This document shows positions 26,932 through 35,211 of a stretch of 64,000 nucleotides of DNA, piece by piece. The DNA is taken from positions 225,136-289,135 of the forward strand of contig NZ_AOIB01000021.1 in NCBI RefSeq assembly GCF_000337675.1, read 5' to 3'. The first letter of the stretch is position 1; the number at the start of each line of letters is the position of its first letter. The stretch comes from Natronococcus amylolyticus DSM 10524. GTDB lineage: Archaea > Halobacteriota > Halobacteria > Halobacteriales > Natrialbaceae. A program made the position numbers and the translations under genes. The notes beneath the pieces are model-generated. The model saw only the letters and a list, made by a program, of their open reading frames with translations, made no database searches and was not told where the DNA came from.

Positions 26932-26938
26932 TTTTATA
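26932..26938 (+). promoter_or_regulatory. TATA box of coaD
   Basis: TTTTATA centred 27 nt upstream of ATG 26962. This spacing implies a leaderless transcript and selects ATG over the TTG 6 nt earlier. Confidence 0.6.
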
Positions 26939-26961
26939 CGCACCGCTCCAGTGGGTTGGGT

Positions 26962-27447
26962 ATGGACGTCGCGCTTGGTGGGACGTTCGACCCCGTTCAC
27001 GACGGTCACCGCCGACTGTTCGAGCGGGCGTTCGAACTCGGGGACGTAACCGTCGGACTCACGACTGACGAGCTCGCGCCGAAAACTCGCCACGTCGAAC
27101 GACACGTCAACTCCTTCGAGGAGCGAAAGCGAACCCTCGAGGACGAGTTCGAACCCCTCGCCGAGGAACACGACCGCGCGTTCGAGGTCCGACCCCTCGA
27201 GGAGTCGACGGGGATCGCGACCGAACCGCAGTTCGACTATCTCGTCGTCTCGCCCGAGACCATCGAGGGCGGAAAACGGATCAACGAACTCCGCCACGAG
27301 CGCGGCCACGACCCCCTCGAGATCGTCGTCGTTCCCCACGCCCTGGCCGACGACGGCGACATCATCTCGAGCACCCGCATCGTCGAGGGCGAGATCGACG
27401 AGCACGGTACCGTTCTCGAGGGCGGCGCGGAAACGGAGCAGCACTGA
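26962..27447 (+). CDS. coaD: archaeal phosphopantetheine adenylyltransferase
   Basis: 161 residues. The nucleotidyltransferase motif [20 protein letters not shown] is at the N terminus, and [15 protein letters not shown] matches the C-terminal ISS(T/S)RI motif. It transfers AMP from ATP to 4'-phosphopantetheine in coenzyme A synthesis (archaeal PPAT type). It is divergent from maeB with 135 bp between the starts. Confidence 0.92.
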   Translation: MDVALGGTFDPVHDGHRRLFERAFELGDVTVGLTTDELAPKTRHVERHVNSFEERKRTLEDEFEPLAEEHDRAFEVRPLEESTGIATEPQFDYLVVSPETIEGGKRINELRHERGHDPLEIVVVPHALADDGDIISSTRIVEGEIDEHGTVLEGGAETEQH

Positions 27448-27586
27448 CGACCGATATCGATTCGTTCGCCGCAGCTATCACGCTCAGTTCAGTAGTCTGA
27501 TCGTTCGGCTCGGTTTCGGCCGCGTATCGTACACTTACGAGCGAGAGAAACGATGAAACGGTCCGCACCGAGAGCGATGGTCGGTC

Positions 27587-27895
27587 TTACCACCGGGGCG
27601 GCTCGAGTCCGGCCTCCTCGAGGAGGTCCTTCCAGCGCGACTGGATCGAGAGCCGGGAGACGTCCGCGGCCTCGGCGACGTCGCTCTGGGTTCGGCCGTC
27701 GCTGGCGACCAGCGATCCCGCGTAGAGACTCGCCGCCAGCGTCGCTCGCTTCGAGCGATCGGCCTCGGGAACGTCGAGCAGGAACAGCTCCGCCGCACAC
27801 GATCGGGCTTCACTCGAGAGCTCCAGTCGGTCGGCAGCCTGCTCGAGGTCCTCGAGCCAGCGTTCGTACTCGATGCGATCCCGGGCGCTGTGCAT
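27587..27895 (-). CDS. single-cyclin-repeat TFB-like protein
   Basis: 102 residues from MHSARDRIEYER. AADRLELSSEARSCAAELFL, KRATLAASLYAGSLVASDGR and QSDVAEAADVSRLSIQSRWK follow the pattern of one cyclin repeat of TFB, including the C-terminal helix-turn-helix. There is no zinc ribbon, no B-finger and no second cyclin repeat. Such proteins could bind DNA or compete with full TFB (one is encoded at 51144), or could be relics. Function unknown. Confidence 0.75.
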   Translation of the reverse strand: MHSARDRIEYERWLEDLEQAADRLELSSEARSCAAELFLLDVPEADRSKRATLAASLYAGSLVASDGRTQSDVAEAADVSRLSIQSRWKDLLEEAGLEPPRW

Positions 27896-28147
27896 ACCCC
27901 ACGTACCCGTTCGCCGGAAATAAACCTGCGGCCCGCGACGGGCTCGCGACTCGAAGCGGTAACCTCGGCTCCACCGGATGGGGCGCGGTTCCAATAGCCG
28001 GCTAGATGCGACAACATTCAGCTACGAACGACTCAACGAAACGGCCGTTCTCCGCGGATTTCACTAGGACGCGACTACTAAAGCCCTACTCCGCTGAACC
28101 CTGGATCGACGTCCGCCGCTCCGACCGGGCCGGCCGTCCGCACTCCC

Positions 28148-28321
28148 ATGAAAGAACCAACATGCAAGCTGGTGTGTACCGGCTGCGGCCTCGAGATGCC
28201 GTACCGGGATCGGTCCCTGGCCGAGCAGGCGGCCGAACTCCACCAGCTTCGCGACGCAGAACACGTCACCTTCATCGTTCCGCCGGACTGGTCGCCCGAG
28301 GAGCCGGTCAAACACGAGTGA
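28148..28321 (+). CDS. 57-residue CxxC protein
   Basis: It begins MKEPTCKLVCTGCGLEMPYR, with C-x3-C-x2-C as a possible metal knuckle, then LAEQAAELHQLRDAEHVTF and a Pro-rich end IVPPDWSPEEPVKHE. Codon use and acidic content match the genome. It ends 46 nt before tRNA-Leu. No function can be assigned. Confidence 0.65.
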   Translation: MKEPTCKLVCTGCGLEMPYRDRSLAEQAAELHQLRDAEHVTFIVPPDWSPEEPVKHE

Positions 28322-28367
28322 GCCGGATCGACAGCTTCTTACTCGATTCGCGAAAACCAGGGAACGA

Positions 28368-28452
28368 GCGCGGGTAGCCAAGCCAGGCCAACGGCGCAGC
28401 GCTTAGGACGCTGTCCCGTAGGGGTCCGCCGGTTCGAATCCGGTCCCGCGCA
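28368..28452 (+). tRNA. tRNA-Leu (anticodon UAG)
   Basis: 85-nt class II tRNA. The acceptor stem GCGCGGG (28368-28374) pairs with CCCGCGC (28445-28451), with discriminator A. The anticodon arm is CAGCG-CTTAGGA-CGCTG with anticodon TAG, followed by a long variable arm and T arm CCGGTTCGAATCCGG. CCA is not encoded. Confidence 0.95.
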
Positions 28453-28487
28453 TTGCTGTCGCGAGCAAACTCGCGAGCGACAGCAAT
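28452..28487 (+). repeat. hairpin immediately after tRNA-Leu
   Basis: ATTGCTGTCGC (28452-28462, starting at the discriminator base) is inversely repeated by GCGACAGCAAT (28477-28487), giving an 11-bp stem and a 14-nt loop GAGCAAACTCGCGA. There is no T-run after it. It may aid 3' processing or belong to the repeat element that follows. Confidence 0.65.
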
Positions 28488-28495
28488 CGTACGGC

Positions 28496-28570
28496 CGGTT
28501 CGAATCAGACGAGTCGCAGCGCTCGAGCGAAACGAGAGCGATCGTCTCGGCGAGGTTCGAATCCGGTCCC
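28496..28570. repeat. displaced copies of tRNA-Leu T arm flanking a nested hairpin
   Basis: CCGGTTCGAATC (28496-28507) and GGTTCGAATCCGGTCCC (28554-28570) copy the tRNA-Leu T arm (GGTTCGAATCCGGTCCC, 28431-28447). Between them nest AGACGA (28507-28512) with TCGTCT (28542-28547) and CGCTC (28520-28524) with GAGCG (28536-28540), enclosing GAGCGAAACGA. The design parallels the tRNA-Ser locus. Confidence 0.75.
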
Positions 28571-28675
28571 ACCCACCTAGTCGCACACCGCTCGAGCCTC
28601 CTATGGCACACGTTGGCAAGACGGACGTCAGACACTCCACAACGCTTATTCGCGCGGAAACGGCTTGTATGATCA

Positions 28676-29500
28676 ATGGCCGGCTTAGACGATGTGTTCG
28701 GTGATCTTTTTTCGAGCGTCGACGCAGTTGCACTCTTCTCTCCGAGCGGATCGTACTACGAACGGTTCACCGACCTCGAGGACGAGGACGACGACTTCGA
28801 GTTACTGGTCGTCGGCACCGGAAACGACGTCGGCGCGGACACGTTCGTCGAGCTTCCCCTCGAGTTCGACAACATCTCCGATCGGATCCGGTTCGGGCTC
28901 GAGGGCGCGCTCGATCAGGATATCATCGACGACGGCGACATGCTGGCGTGTGCGACGAGCGTCTTCAGCGACGACATCGACACCGTCTCCCGCGTTCGCG
29001 CCGACGCCGACTCACGAACGGGGATCTACGACCTGTTCGCCCGCTCGCGGGCGGATCCGGAGGTCGTCAAGTCGGTACTGGAGCTGGCGATCGAACTCGG
29101 ACAGAAGGGACAGAAGGGGAAGCCGGTGGGCGCGCTGTTCGTCGTCGGCGACGCGGGAAAGGTGATGAACAAGTCCCGGCCGCTGTCGTACAACCCCTTC
29201 GAGAAGTCCCACGTCCACGTCGGCGATCCGATCGTGGACGTCATGCTGAAGGAGTTCTCGCGGCTCGACGGCGCCTTCGTCATCTCCGACGCGGGCAAGA
29301 TCGTCTCCGCGTACCGATACCTCGAGCCCTCCGCGGAGGGTGTCGACATCCCGAAGGGGCTAGGCGCCCGCCACATGGCCGGCGGGGCGATCACCCGGGA
29401 CACGAACGCGATCGCGATCGTGCTCTCGGAGAGCGACGGTCTCGTCCGGGCGTTCAAGGCCGGCGAGATCATCCTGGAGGTCGATCCGGAGGCGTACTAA
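28676..29500 (+). CDS. dacZ: diadenylate cyclase DacZ
   Basis: 274 residues. The DAC catalytic motifs are DGAFVISDAGK (D198-G-A) and GARHMAGGAITRDTNAIAIV (R232-H233). The N-terminal half (1-110) is the archaeal DacZ domain, and GALFVVGDAGKVMNKSRPL precedes the catalytic core. It makes c-di-AMP from two ATP; in Haloferax volcanii DacZ is essential and tied to osmotic balance. CTTATT at 28645-28650 is a TATA box about 28 nt upstream. The mechanosensitive channel gene follows after 1 nt. Confidence 0.94.
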   Translation: MAGLDDVFGDLFSSVDAVALFSPSGSYYERFTDLEDEDDDFELLVVGTGNDVGADTFVELPLEFDNISDRIRFGLEGALDQDIIDDGDMLACATSVFSDDIDTVSRVRADADSRTGIYDLFARSRADPEVVKSVLELAIELGQKGQKGKPVGALFVVGDAGKVMNKSRPLSYNPFEKSHVHVGDPIVDVMLKEFSRLDGAFVISDAGKIVSAYRYLEPSAEGVDIPKGLGARHMAGGAITRDTNAIAIVLSESDGLVRAFKAGEIILEVDPEAY

Positions 29501-29501
29501 C

Positions 29502-30266
29502 ATGGACTGGCAGACGCTCATCGACGAGCCGGCGGTGATAGCGACGGCGGTGTTGATCCTCGGAGTCGTCATCGGCTACCTGGTCGGGCGGCTCAACGAG
29601 GAGCTGCTGACGGCCTCGGGGGTTCCCGAAGCCGTCGAGGGGACCCCCTTCGAGCGGACCGCCCAGTCGCTCGGCACCTCGACGGTCGAGATCGTCGCCC
29701 GGCTGAGCGCGTGGTTCATCTACGGGATCGCCGTTCTGACCGCGATCCACATCGCACAGCTGCTGGACACCGACGCGTTCTGGCTCCGGGTAACGGAGTT
29801 CATCCCGCAGGTGTTCGTCGCGGTGCTCGTGATGATCGTCGGGTTCATCGTCGCGGACAAATCAGAGCTGGTCGTCAGCGAGTACCTCCGCAGCGTCAAA
29901 CTGCCCGAGGTATCGGTTATCCCGAAGGTCGTCAAGTACACTGTCCTGTACGTCGCCCTGATCATCGCGCTGGGACAGATCGGGGTCCACATCCTCGCGC
30001 TGTTGATTCTGCTCGCCGTGTACGCGACGGGAGTCATCGTCGTCGGCACCTTCGCCTTTCAGGACTTCCTCGTCTCGAGCGCGGCCGGGATCTACCTGCT
30101 TTTGAACCAGCCCTACGGGATCGGCGACCGGGTTCGCGTCGGCGAGCAGACCGGGATCGTTCAGGAAGTCGATCTGTTCGTCACGAAGATCGAGGACGAC
30201 TCCGAGGAGTACATTGTCCCCAACCGAAAGGTCTTCGAAGACGGGATCGTCCGAGTTCGAGAGTAG
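29502..30266 (+). CDS. MscS-family mechanosensitive channel
   Basis: 254 residues starting MDWQTLIDEP. Four membrane helices (about 12-29, 68-88, 99-118, 140-180) lead to the MscS beta domain (GDRVRVGEQTGIVQEVDLFV, YIVPNRKVFEDGIVRV). The TM3-like segment FAFQDFLVSSAAGIYLLLNQ is characteristic. The large C-terminal vestibule is missing, so it is a short MscS type. It is in one operon with dacZ, which suggests a c-di-AMP/osmotic connection. Confidence 0.87.
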   Translation: MDWQTLIDEPAVIATAVLILGVVIGYLVGRLNEELLTASGVPEAVEGTPFERTAQSLGTSTVEIVARLSAWFIYGIAVLTAIHIAQLLDTDAFWLRVTEFIPQVFVAVLVMIVGFIVADKSELVVSEYLRSVKLPEVSVIPKVVKYTVLYVALIIALGQIGVHILALLILLAVYATGVIVVGTFAFQDFLVSSAAGIYLLLNQPYGIGDRVRVGEQTGIVQEVDLFVTKIEDDSEEYIVPNRKVFEDGIVRVRE

Positions 30267-30481
30267 TCGGGTCCTTCCGAAGCGGTTCCCGCGAGTCGTG
30301 ACGATCGCTCGAGCGACGACGAGTGCGTTTCGGAGTGCCTTCAGCGCCTCGAGGCGCATGACTCGAGTGTCGATCCCGGCCCCGGAGTGCCGTTTCCGGT
30401 GTAAACTAATATCCCACATCTAAGAAACAGTGTTATTCGCATGCGTATCTTTATCAAACAGTAGCTCGATATCGGCGTGTA

Positions 30482-31867
30482 ATGTCGAACCACGGTATAA
30501 TCGACTCCGAGGTCGGGCTCGTCGGGGCGACGGTGCTCATCGTCGGGAACGTCATCGGGGTGAGCGCGTTCGTGTTGCCGGGGCCGCTGGCCGGCGACGC
30601 CGGCCCCGGGATCCTCCTCGCGCTCGGGCTCGCGATGATCCCGCTCGGGTTCGGGATCCTCATGTCCCTGCAGCTGGGGAGTGCGATTCCGGTCGCCGGC
30701 GGGAGCTACGTCTACGCCTCGAGACTGGTCGGTCCGTTCTGGGGGTTTCTGTTGCCCTGGATTACCATTCCTGGCGTCTGGGCGGGGATGCTCTTTATCG
30801 GACTCGGATTCGCCGAGTACGCCAGCTTCGTCGCCGACAACGTCTCCGGTATCCCAGCGATTCCCGAGCTGGCGCTGATTTACGGCCTGTTGATCCCCTT
30901 CATCGCCCTGAACGTGCTCGGGATCACGGTGGTCGCCGTTGTCCAGTTCCTGATGGTCTCGCTGATCGTCGTCGGGATGCTCGCCTTCATCGTCCCCGGC
31001 GCGTTCATGATCAACGTCGACAACTACACGCCGCTGTTTCCCTACGGCGGCGGCGAGGTGATCGTCGCCGTCGTCTCGCTGTACTTCCCGCTCCGGGGCT
31101 TTCGGCTCGTCGTCGAACTCGGCGAGGAGATGAAGAATCCGGCGAAGAACATCCCCCGCGTGTTGGCGCTGTCGGCCGTCGTCTCGCTGTCCCTGCTCGT
31201 CGGTCTCGTCGCGGTCCTCGTCGGGACGACGAACCACGAACTGCTGGGCGGGATGGACGCCGCCGTCGCACAAATTTCCCTAGAGAACTTCCCCGCGGCG
31301 CTGACGGCGCTGGTCCTCGTCGCCGCCGCGATGGGGGCGCTGACCTCGATCAACATGACCTACACCGCCTACTCGAGGCTGCTGATGCGAGCAGGTCGGG
31401 ACGACATCATTCCCGGCGCGATCGCCCGGATCCACGACCGGTACGACTCGCCGTACGTCGCCGTCCTCCTGCTGGGCGTCCCGCCGCTGCTCGTCGCGCC
31501 CGTTTCGCCCGGAACCGTCACGCTGTCGGTCGCGCTCTCGCTGACGATCCTGTTCGGGCTCGCGGTGTCGGGAATCGCGCTCTGGAACCTGCCGAAGACG
31601 TTCCCCGATCGCTACGAATACTCGCTGTACAAGCTGCCGCCGTGGCTGCTCAAGGTCACGGCTGTCGGCGCGGTCACCTCGGCGGCGTTCCTCTGGGTGC
31701 TGGTCTCGACGCAGCTCCCGGCGATGGTCGCGGTTCTGGTCGGCTGGATGGCGCTCGGCTACGCCTTCTACCGCGCTCGACTGTGGTACTTCGGCGAGCG
31801 CGGGATCGACCTCGAGACGCGGATGCAACGGCTCCACGAGAACGAGCAGCTCGAGCCGGAGGGGTAG
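30482..31867 (+). CDS. APC-superfamily amino-acid permease
   Basis: 461 residues with about 12 membrane helices. TM1 holds the substrate-binding GxG-type kink region (GATVLIVGNVIGVSAFVLPG), followed by IPVAGGSYVYASRLVGPFWG. FRLVVELGEEMKNPAKNIPR matches the conserved APC cytoplasmic loop. The substrate cannot be read from sequence. CTTTATC near 30456-30462 is about 25 nt upstream and probably serves as TATA box. The 215 bp before it hold no gene. Confidence 0.88.
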   Translation: MSNHGIIDSEVGLVGATVLIVGNVIGVSAFVLPGPLAGDAGPGILLALGLAMIPLGFGILMSLQLGSAIPVAGGSYVYASRLVGPFWGFLLPWITIPGVWAGMLFIGLGFAEYASFVADNVSGIPAIPELALIYGLLIPFIALNVLGITVVAVVQFLMVSLIVVGMLAFIVPGAFMINVDNYTPLFPYGGGEVIVAVVSLYFPLRGFRLVVELGEEMKNPAKNIPRVLALSAVVSLSLLVGLVAVLVGTTNHELLGGMDAAVAQISLENFPAALTALVLVAAAMGALTSINMTYTAYSRLLMRAGRDDIIPGAIARIHDRYDSPYVAVLLLGVPPLLVAPVSPGTVTLSVALSLTILFGLAVSGIALWNLPKTFPDRYEYSLYKLPPWLLKVTAVGAVTSAAFLWVLVSTQLPAMVAVLVGWMALGYAFYRARLWYFGERGIDLETRMQRLHENEQLEPEG

Positions 31868-31868
31868 G

Positions 31869-32693
31869 TTACTCCTCGAGCGAGAGGCCGGCGTGCCAGC
31901 GGTCGACGCCAGCCGCCCGTTTTTTCTCGTCTATCCTCGCGAGCAGGTGGGTCGCAAGGGTCGCAGTCTCGGCGGCTCGAGACTCACCCTCGGTGCTGAA
32001 CTCGCCGCCCTGGCGGTCGGCGTATACCGTACAGACCGCGCCCGCGCGGAGGCCGTAGACGCTCGCGAGCGTCATGATGGCGCTCGCCTCCATCTCGATG
32101 TTCTTGACGTTCGCGTCGGCGAGTTGGTCGACCAGATCGGCGGAGCCTGCCGCCTCGAACCCCTCGAAGCCGGGCCGCCCCTGCCCGGCGTAGAAGGAGT
32201 CGGCGCTCATCGTGACGCCGGTGTGGTAGTCGTAGCCGAGTCGTTCGGCGGCCGCGACGAGCGCGCTGACGACCTCGTAGTCGGCGACGGCGGGGTAATC
32301 CTCGCGGACGTACTCGTCGCTCGTTCCCTCCTGGCGGAGCCCCCCGGTCGTAATGACGAGGTCGCCGACGTCCATCTCGGGCTGGACCGCCCCGCAGGAG
32401 CCCACCCGAATGAAGGTGCCACAGCCGACGCGAGCCAGCTCCTCGACCGCGATGGCCGCGGAGGGGCTCCCGATCCCCGTCGAGGTGACCGAGATCGGCG
32501 TCCCCTCGTAGCTGCCCGTCGCGGTGCGGTACTCGCGGTGGTGGGCCCGCATCTCGTGGTCGTCCCAGTAGTCGATGATGACCTCGAGCCGCTCCGGATT
32601 CCCCGGCAGAAGAACGGTGTCGGCGACGTCTTCGGCCGCGACCTCGAGGTGGTACTGTACGTCGGCGTTCGGATCTTCGCTGTCTCCCGGCAT
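31869..32693 (-). CDS. udp: uridine phosphorylase family nucleoside phosphorylase
   Basis: 274 residues. NP-1/Udp motifs are VLLPGNPERLEVI, VTSTGIGSPSAAIAVEEL, TFIRVGSCGAVQPEMDVGD and the nucleoside-binding NIEMEASAIMTLA. It cleaves uridine (or related nucleosides) with phosphate to base and ribose-1-phosphate. It lies at the edge of a cluster with cytidine deaminase and a BmpA-type nucleoside transporter. It is divergent from the DUF488 gene; both may use the TATA-like sequence at 32722-32730. Confidence 0.92.
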   Translation of the reverse strand: MPGDSEDPNADVQYHLEVAAEDVADTVLLPGNPERLEVIIDYWDDHEMRAHHREYRTATGSYEGTPISVTSTGIGSPSAAIAVEELARVGCGTFIRVGSCGAVQPEMDVGDLVITTGGLRQEGTSDEYVREDYPAVADYEVVSALVAAAERLGYDYHTGVTMSADSFYAGQGRPGFEGFEAAGSADLVDQLADANVKNIEMEASAIMTLASVYGLRAGAVCTVYADRQGGEFSTEGESRAAETATLATHLLARIDEKKRAAGVDRWHAGLSLEE

Positions 32694-32721
32694 TCAGACG
32701 CGTCGATTCGCACCCGCAGTG

Positions 32722-32730
32722 TATATAAAT
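32722..32730 (+). promoter_or_regulatory. TATA box between udp and DUF488 gene
   Basis: TATATAAAT is centred 27 nt from ATG 32753 (plus) and about 33 nt from the udp ATG (minus). The near-symmetrical sequence in a 59-bp divergent gap could serve both directions. It selects ATG 32753 over an ATG at 32729, which lies inside the box. Confidence 0.55.
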
Positions 32731-32752
32731 GCCGGGCTCCCGTAGCGCCGAT

Positions 32753-33190
32753 ATGGCAGACGGCACGCTCGCGGACACCTACGTCGCCGCGATCCAGCAC
32801 GACCTGGCAGAGCTGCCGGACGGAACGACCCGCGTCGGCGTCGTCCGGAAGCCGGCGCCGTGGTTTCACGCCGCCGTCGACGAGAACGTCCCCGAGCTGG
32901 GACCGCCCGCCGACCTCCTCGAGGCGGTCCGAACCGTCGAGGACGAGCTCAAGATGCAGGGACTCTGCGGCGAGGGTGCACACAACGCCGCCTGGGACCG
33001 GACAGACTTCGACGAGCGCTATCGGACCTACCTCGAGGAGTCTCCGGAGGCGCAGGCTGCCCTCGAGGACCTCTTGGGCCGACTCGCCGACGGGGAGTCG
33101 CTGGCGCTGGTCTGTTACGAGAACACGGAGAAGAAGCGGTGTCACCGGACGATTCTGCGGGAGCAACTCGAGAGCGCGGCGGCCGATTAG
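32753..33190 (+). CDS. DUF488 family protein
   Basis: 145 residues from MADGTLADTY. The DUF488 pattern is visible in GVVRKPAPWFHAAVDENVPE, FDERYRTYLEESPEAQAAL and SLALVCYENTEKKRCHRTIL; the C-x(n)-KxCHR(x)3L ending is the family hallmark. Function unknown. Its stop overlaps the 3' end of the convergent RDD gene by 4 nt. Confidence 0.87.
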   Translation: MADGTLADTYVAAIQHDLAELPDGTTRVGVVRKPAPWFHAAVDENVPELGPPADLLEAVRTVEDELKMQGLCGEGAHNAAWDRTDFDERYRTYLEESPEAQAALEDLLGRLADGESLALVCYENTEKKRCHRTILREQLESAAAD

Positions 33191-33606
33191 CGACGCGATC
33201 GGACGACCCGGGTTCCGGCGGCGAGGTCGCCGATCCGCTGGCGGTCGTCGGTGACGAGCATCACCACCAGCCCGACCGCGTAGTTCAGGATGCCGTCGAC
33301 GATCCGGAGCACGTTTCGCACGAGCGCCTGGCCGACCGAGATCGGCGTTCCGTCGGGGTTGACGACGGCGACGCCCGCGATATACTTCCCGACAGTCTGT
33401 CCGACCGCGGCCTCGAGGGCGACGAAGTAGCCGAGGTAGGCGACCGCGCCGAAGAAGTAGACGCCGGCGGTCGTCTCCGGCCCCATCGCGAACAACAGTC
33501 CGACGCCAAGGATCACCGTGAGAACGTGATCGATGAGAAAGCCGGCGACCCGGGGCAGAATAACGTCCCCTTCGGTCCCCGCGTATCCGCGTTTCGTTGT
33601 CTCCAT
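33187..33606 (-). CDS. RDD-family membrane protein
   Basis: 139 residues with three membrane helices. The RDD signature residues appear as PRVAGFLIDHVL, GQTVGKYIAGVAVVNPDG and ALVRNVLRIVDGILNYAVG, ending with RQRIGDLAAGTRVV. RDD proteins are small membrane proteins of mostly unknown role; some have been linked to ion transport. It is upstream-adjacent to cdd only in position, since both read leftward with a 73-bp gap. Confidence 0.88.
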   Translation of the reverse strand: METTKRGYAGTEGDVILPRVAGFLIDHVLTVILGVGLLFAMGPETTAGVYFFGAVAYLGYFVALEAAVGQTVGKYIAGVAVVNPDGTPISVGQALVRNVLRIVDGILNYAVGLVVMLVTDDRQRIGDLAAGTRVVRSRR

Positions 33607-33679
33607 GCGCCCTCTCCCGGAGTGATTCTAATAAACTTTCTGACTGTTCGAGAACGCGCAGATTCGGATCGGCCCGGCG

Positions 33680-34072
33680 TTACTCGAGCGTCTCCTGGCT
33701 GATCGTGTTCGGCAGCAGCTCCTCGAGGGTGTACTCGCTCGGTTCCTCGTCGTCGCCTTCGTCACAGAAAACGTCGAGGTCGCCGTCGCAGAACTCCGAG
33801 AGCGTCTGGCGGCACATCCCGCAGGGCGTGACGCCGTCTCGGCGGTCGGAGCTGACCGCGAGCCGAGAAAAGTCGCGGTGGCCGTTCTTGACGGCCTCGG
33901 CGATCGCGACCTCCTCGGCGTGGAGGCTGTTGCTGAAGTTGGCGTTCTCGAGGTTGCAGCCGACGAACACCTCGCCGTCGGCGGTCTCGAGGGCCGCGCC
34001 GACGCGGTACTCGGAGTAGGGAACGTGGGCGTCCGTCTGAACGTCGCGTGCGGCTTCAATCAGGTCGTCCAT
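33680..34072 (-). CDS. cdd: cytidine deaminase
   Basis: 130 residues from MDDLIEAARDV. The zinc/catalytic motifs are FSNSLHAEEVAIAEA (HAE) and TPCGMCRQTLSEF (PCxxC), with YSEYRVGAALETADG at the N terminus. It converts cytidine/deoxycytidine to uridine/deoxyuridine, feeding uridine phosphorylase. It sits at the downstream end of the nucleoside ABC-transporter genes, 62 bp after the second permease. Confidence 0.94.
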   Translation of the reverse strand: MDDLIEAARDVQTDAHVPYSEYRVGAALETADGEVFVGCNLENANFSNSLHAEEVAIAEAVKNGHRDFSRLAVSSDRRDGVTPCGMCRQTLSEFCDGDLDVFCDEGDDEEPSEYTLEELLPNTISQETLE

Positions 34073-34134
34073 AGTCGTGATTACCACGACCGAAGCAAGA
34101 AGGCACCGACCCGCGCGTCGGGACGAGACCGCGA

Positions 34135-35211
34135 TCAGTCCTCGTCCCCGTCGTAGGCCTCGCCCGCAGCCTCCGGCAGCCGGGTCTTGCCGACGAAGAC
34201 GAGGACGACGATCACCGTCGCGTAGGGGATCGTCCGGATGAGCTCCGTCGGAACGGCGTAGCCGAGATTCTGGAGCTGGAACTGCATCGCCTCGAGCCCC
34301 GCGAAGAGAAACGAGCCCAGCAGCGCGCCGATCGGGTGGTAGTTCGCGAAGAGGTAGGTCGCGATAGCGATGAAGCCCCGACCGCCGATCGCGGTCTCGC
34401 CGCCGCCGGCGAACGTGCCGAGCTGGCCGAGCGCGAAGCCGGCGCCCCCGAGCCCGGCGAAGATCCCCGAGAGCAGAACCGCGGTGTAGCGAACCCGACG
34501 GACGTCGACGCCCGCCGTATCGAGCGCCTTCGGGTTCTCGCCGCTGGCGACGACCCAGCGGCCGAACGCGGTTCGGTTGAGCAGGTACCAGCCCGCGACC
34601 GCGGCCGCGAGCATGATGTACACCTGCGGGGGCGTGTCGAACAACAGGTAGCCGAGCAGCGGGATCTCCGACAGCACCGGGATCGTGACGTTCTGGAAGT
34701 AGCCGACGCCCGCGGTGTTGGGGCTGTCGAAGACGATACGGGAGACGAACGGCGCGAGCCCGAGCGCGATCAGCCAGACCGCCAGTCCCGCGATGATCTG
34801 GTCGGCCTTGAAGTCGATACAGACGACCGCGAACAGCAGGGCAAACAGCGTGCTGACGAGGACGCCGACCGCGAAGCCCCACCAGTGATGGGAGAGGGCG
34901 AGCGTGGACTCGCCCGAGCCGAGCCAGAACGTGACGATGATCGCCGAGAACGCCGAGACGATCAGCAGTCCCTCGATCCCGATGTTGATCACGCCGCTCT
35001 TTTCGGCGAAGATGCCGCCGATCGCGGCCAGCGCGATCGGCACCGCCAGCCGGAGCATCGTCGTGTGCGTGCTCGGGTTGGCCGCGATCGAGAGCAACAC
35101 GCCGGCCCACGAGTCGGGGAAGACGAGTCCGAGAACGACCCACACCGCCGTAATCGCGCCGAGGCCGACAAGCAGGGTCCGGCGGTCTGGTCGGGAGGGG
35201 AGCTCAATCAT
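34135..35211 (-). CDS. nucleoside-type ABC transporter permease 2 (NupQ/YufQ-like)
   Basis: 358 residues from ATG 35211. This start is chosen because GGAGGTGA (35225-35218) lies 6 nt upstream, whereas the longer GTG start at 35220 would bury it. It has about eight to nine membrane helices, with KSGVINIGIEGLLIVSAFSA and GENPKALDTAGVDVRRVRYT as the BPD_transp_2 signatures. It partners with permease 1 encoded just upstream (8-nt overlap) in a BmpA-dependent importer. Confidence 0.9.
   Translation of the reverse strand: MIELPSRPDRRTLLVGLGAITAVWVVLGLVFPDSWAGVLLSIAANPSTHTTMLRLAVPIALAAIGGIFAEKSGVINIGIEGLLIVSAFSAIIVTFWLGSGESTLALSHHWWGFAVGVLVSTLFALLFAVVCIDFKADQIIAGLAVWLIALGLAPFVSRIVFDSPNTAGVGYFQNVTIPVLSEIPLLGYLLFDTPPQVYIMLAAAVAGWYLLNRTAFGRWVVASGENPKALDTAGVDVRRVRYTAVLLSGIFAGLGGAGFALGQLGTFAGGGETAIGGRGFIAIATYLFANYHPIGALLGSFLFAGLEAMQFQLQNLGYAVPTELIRTIPYATVIVVLVFVGKTRLPEAAGEAYDGDED

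Noticed and set aside
28308-28733. Minus-strand frame across tRNA-Leu
   Set aside because: It covers the tRNA and its repeats; the translated text is Arg/Ser-rich and repeats because the DNA repeats.
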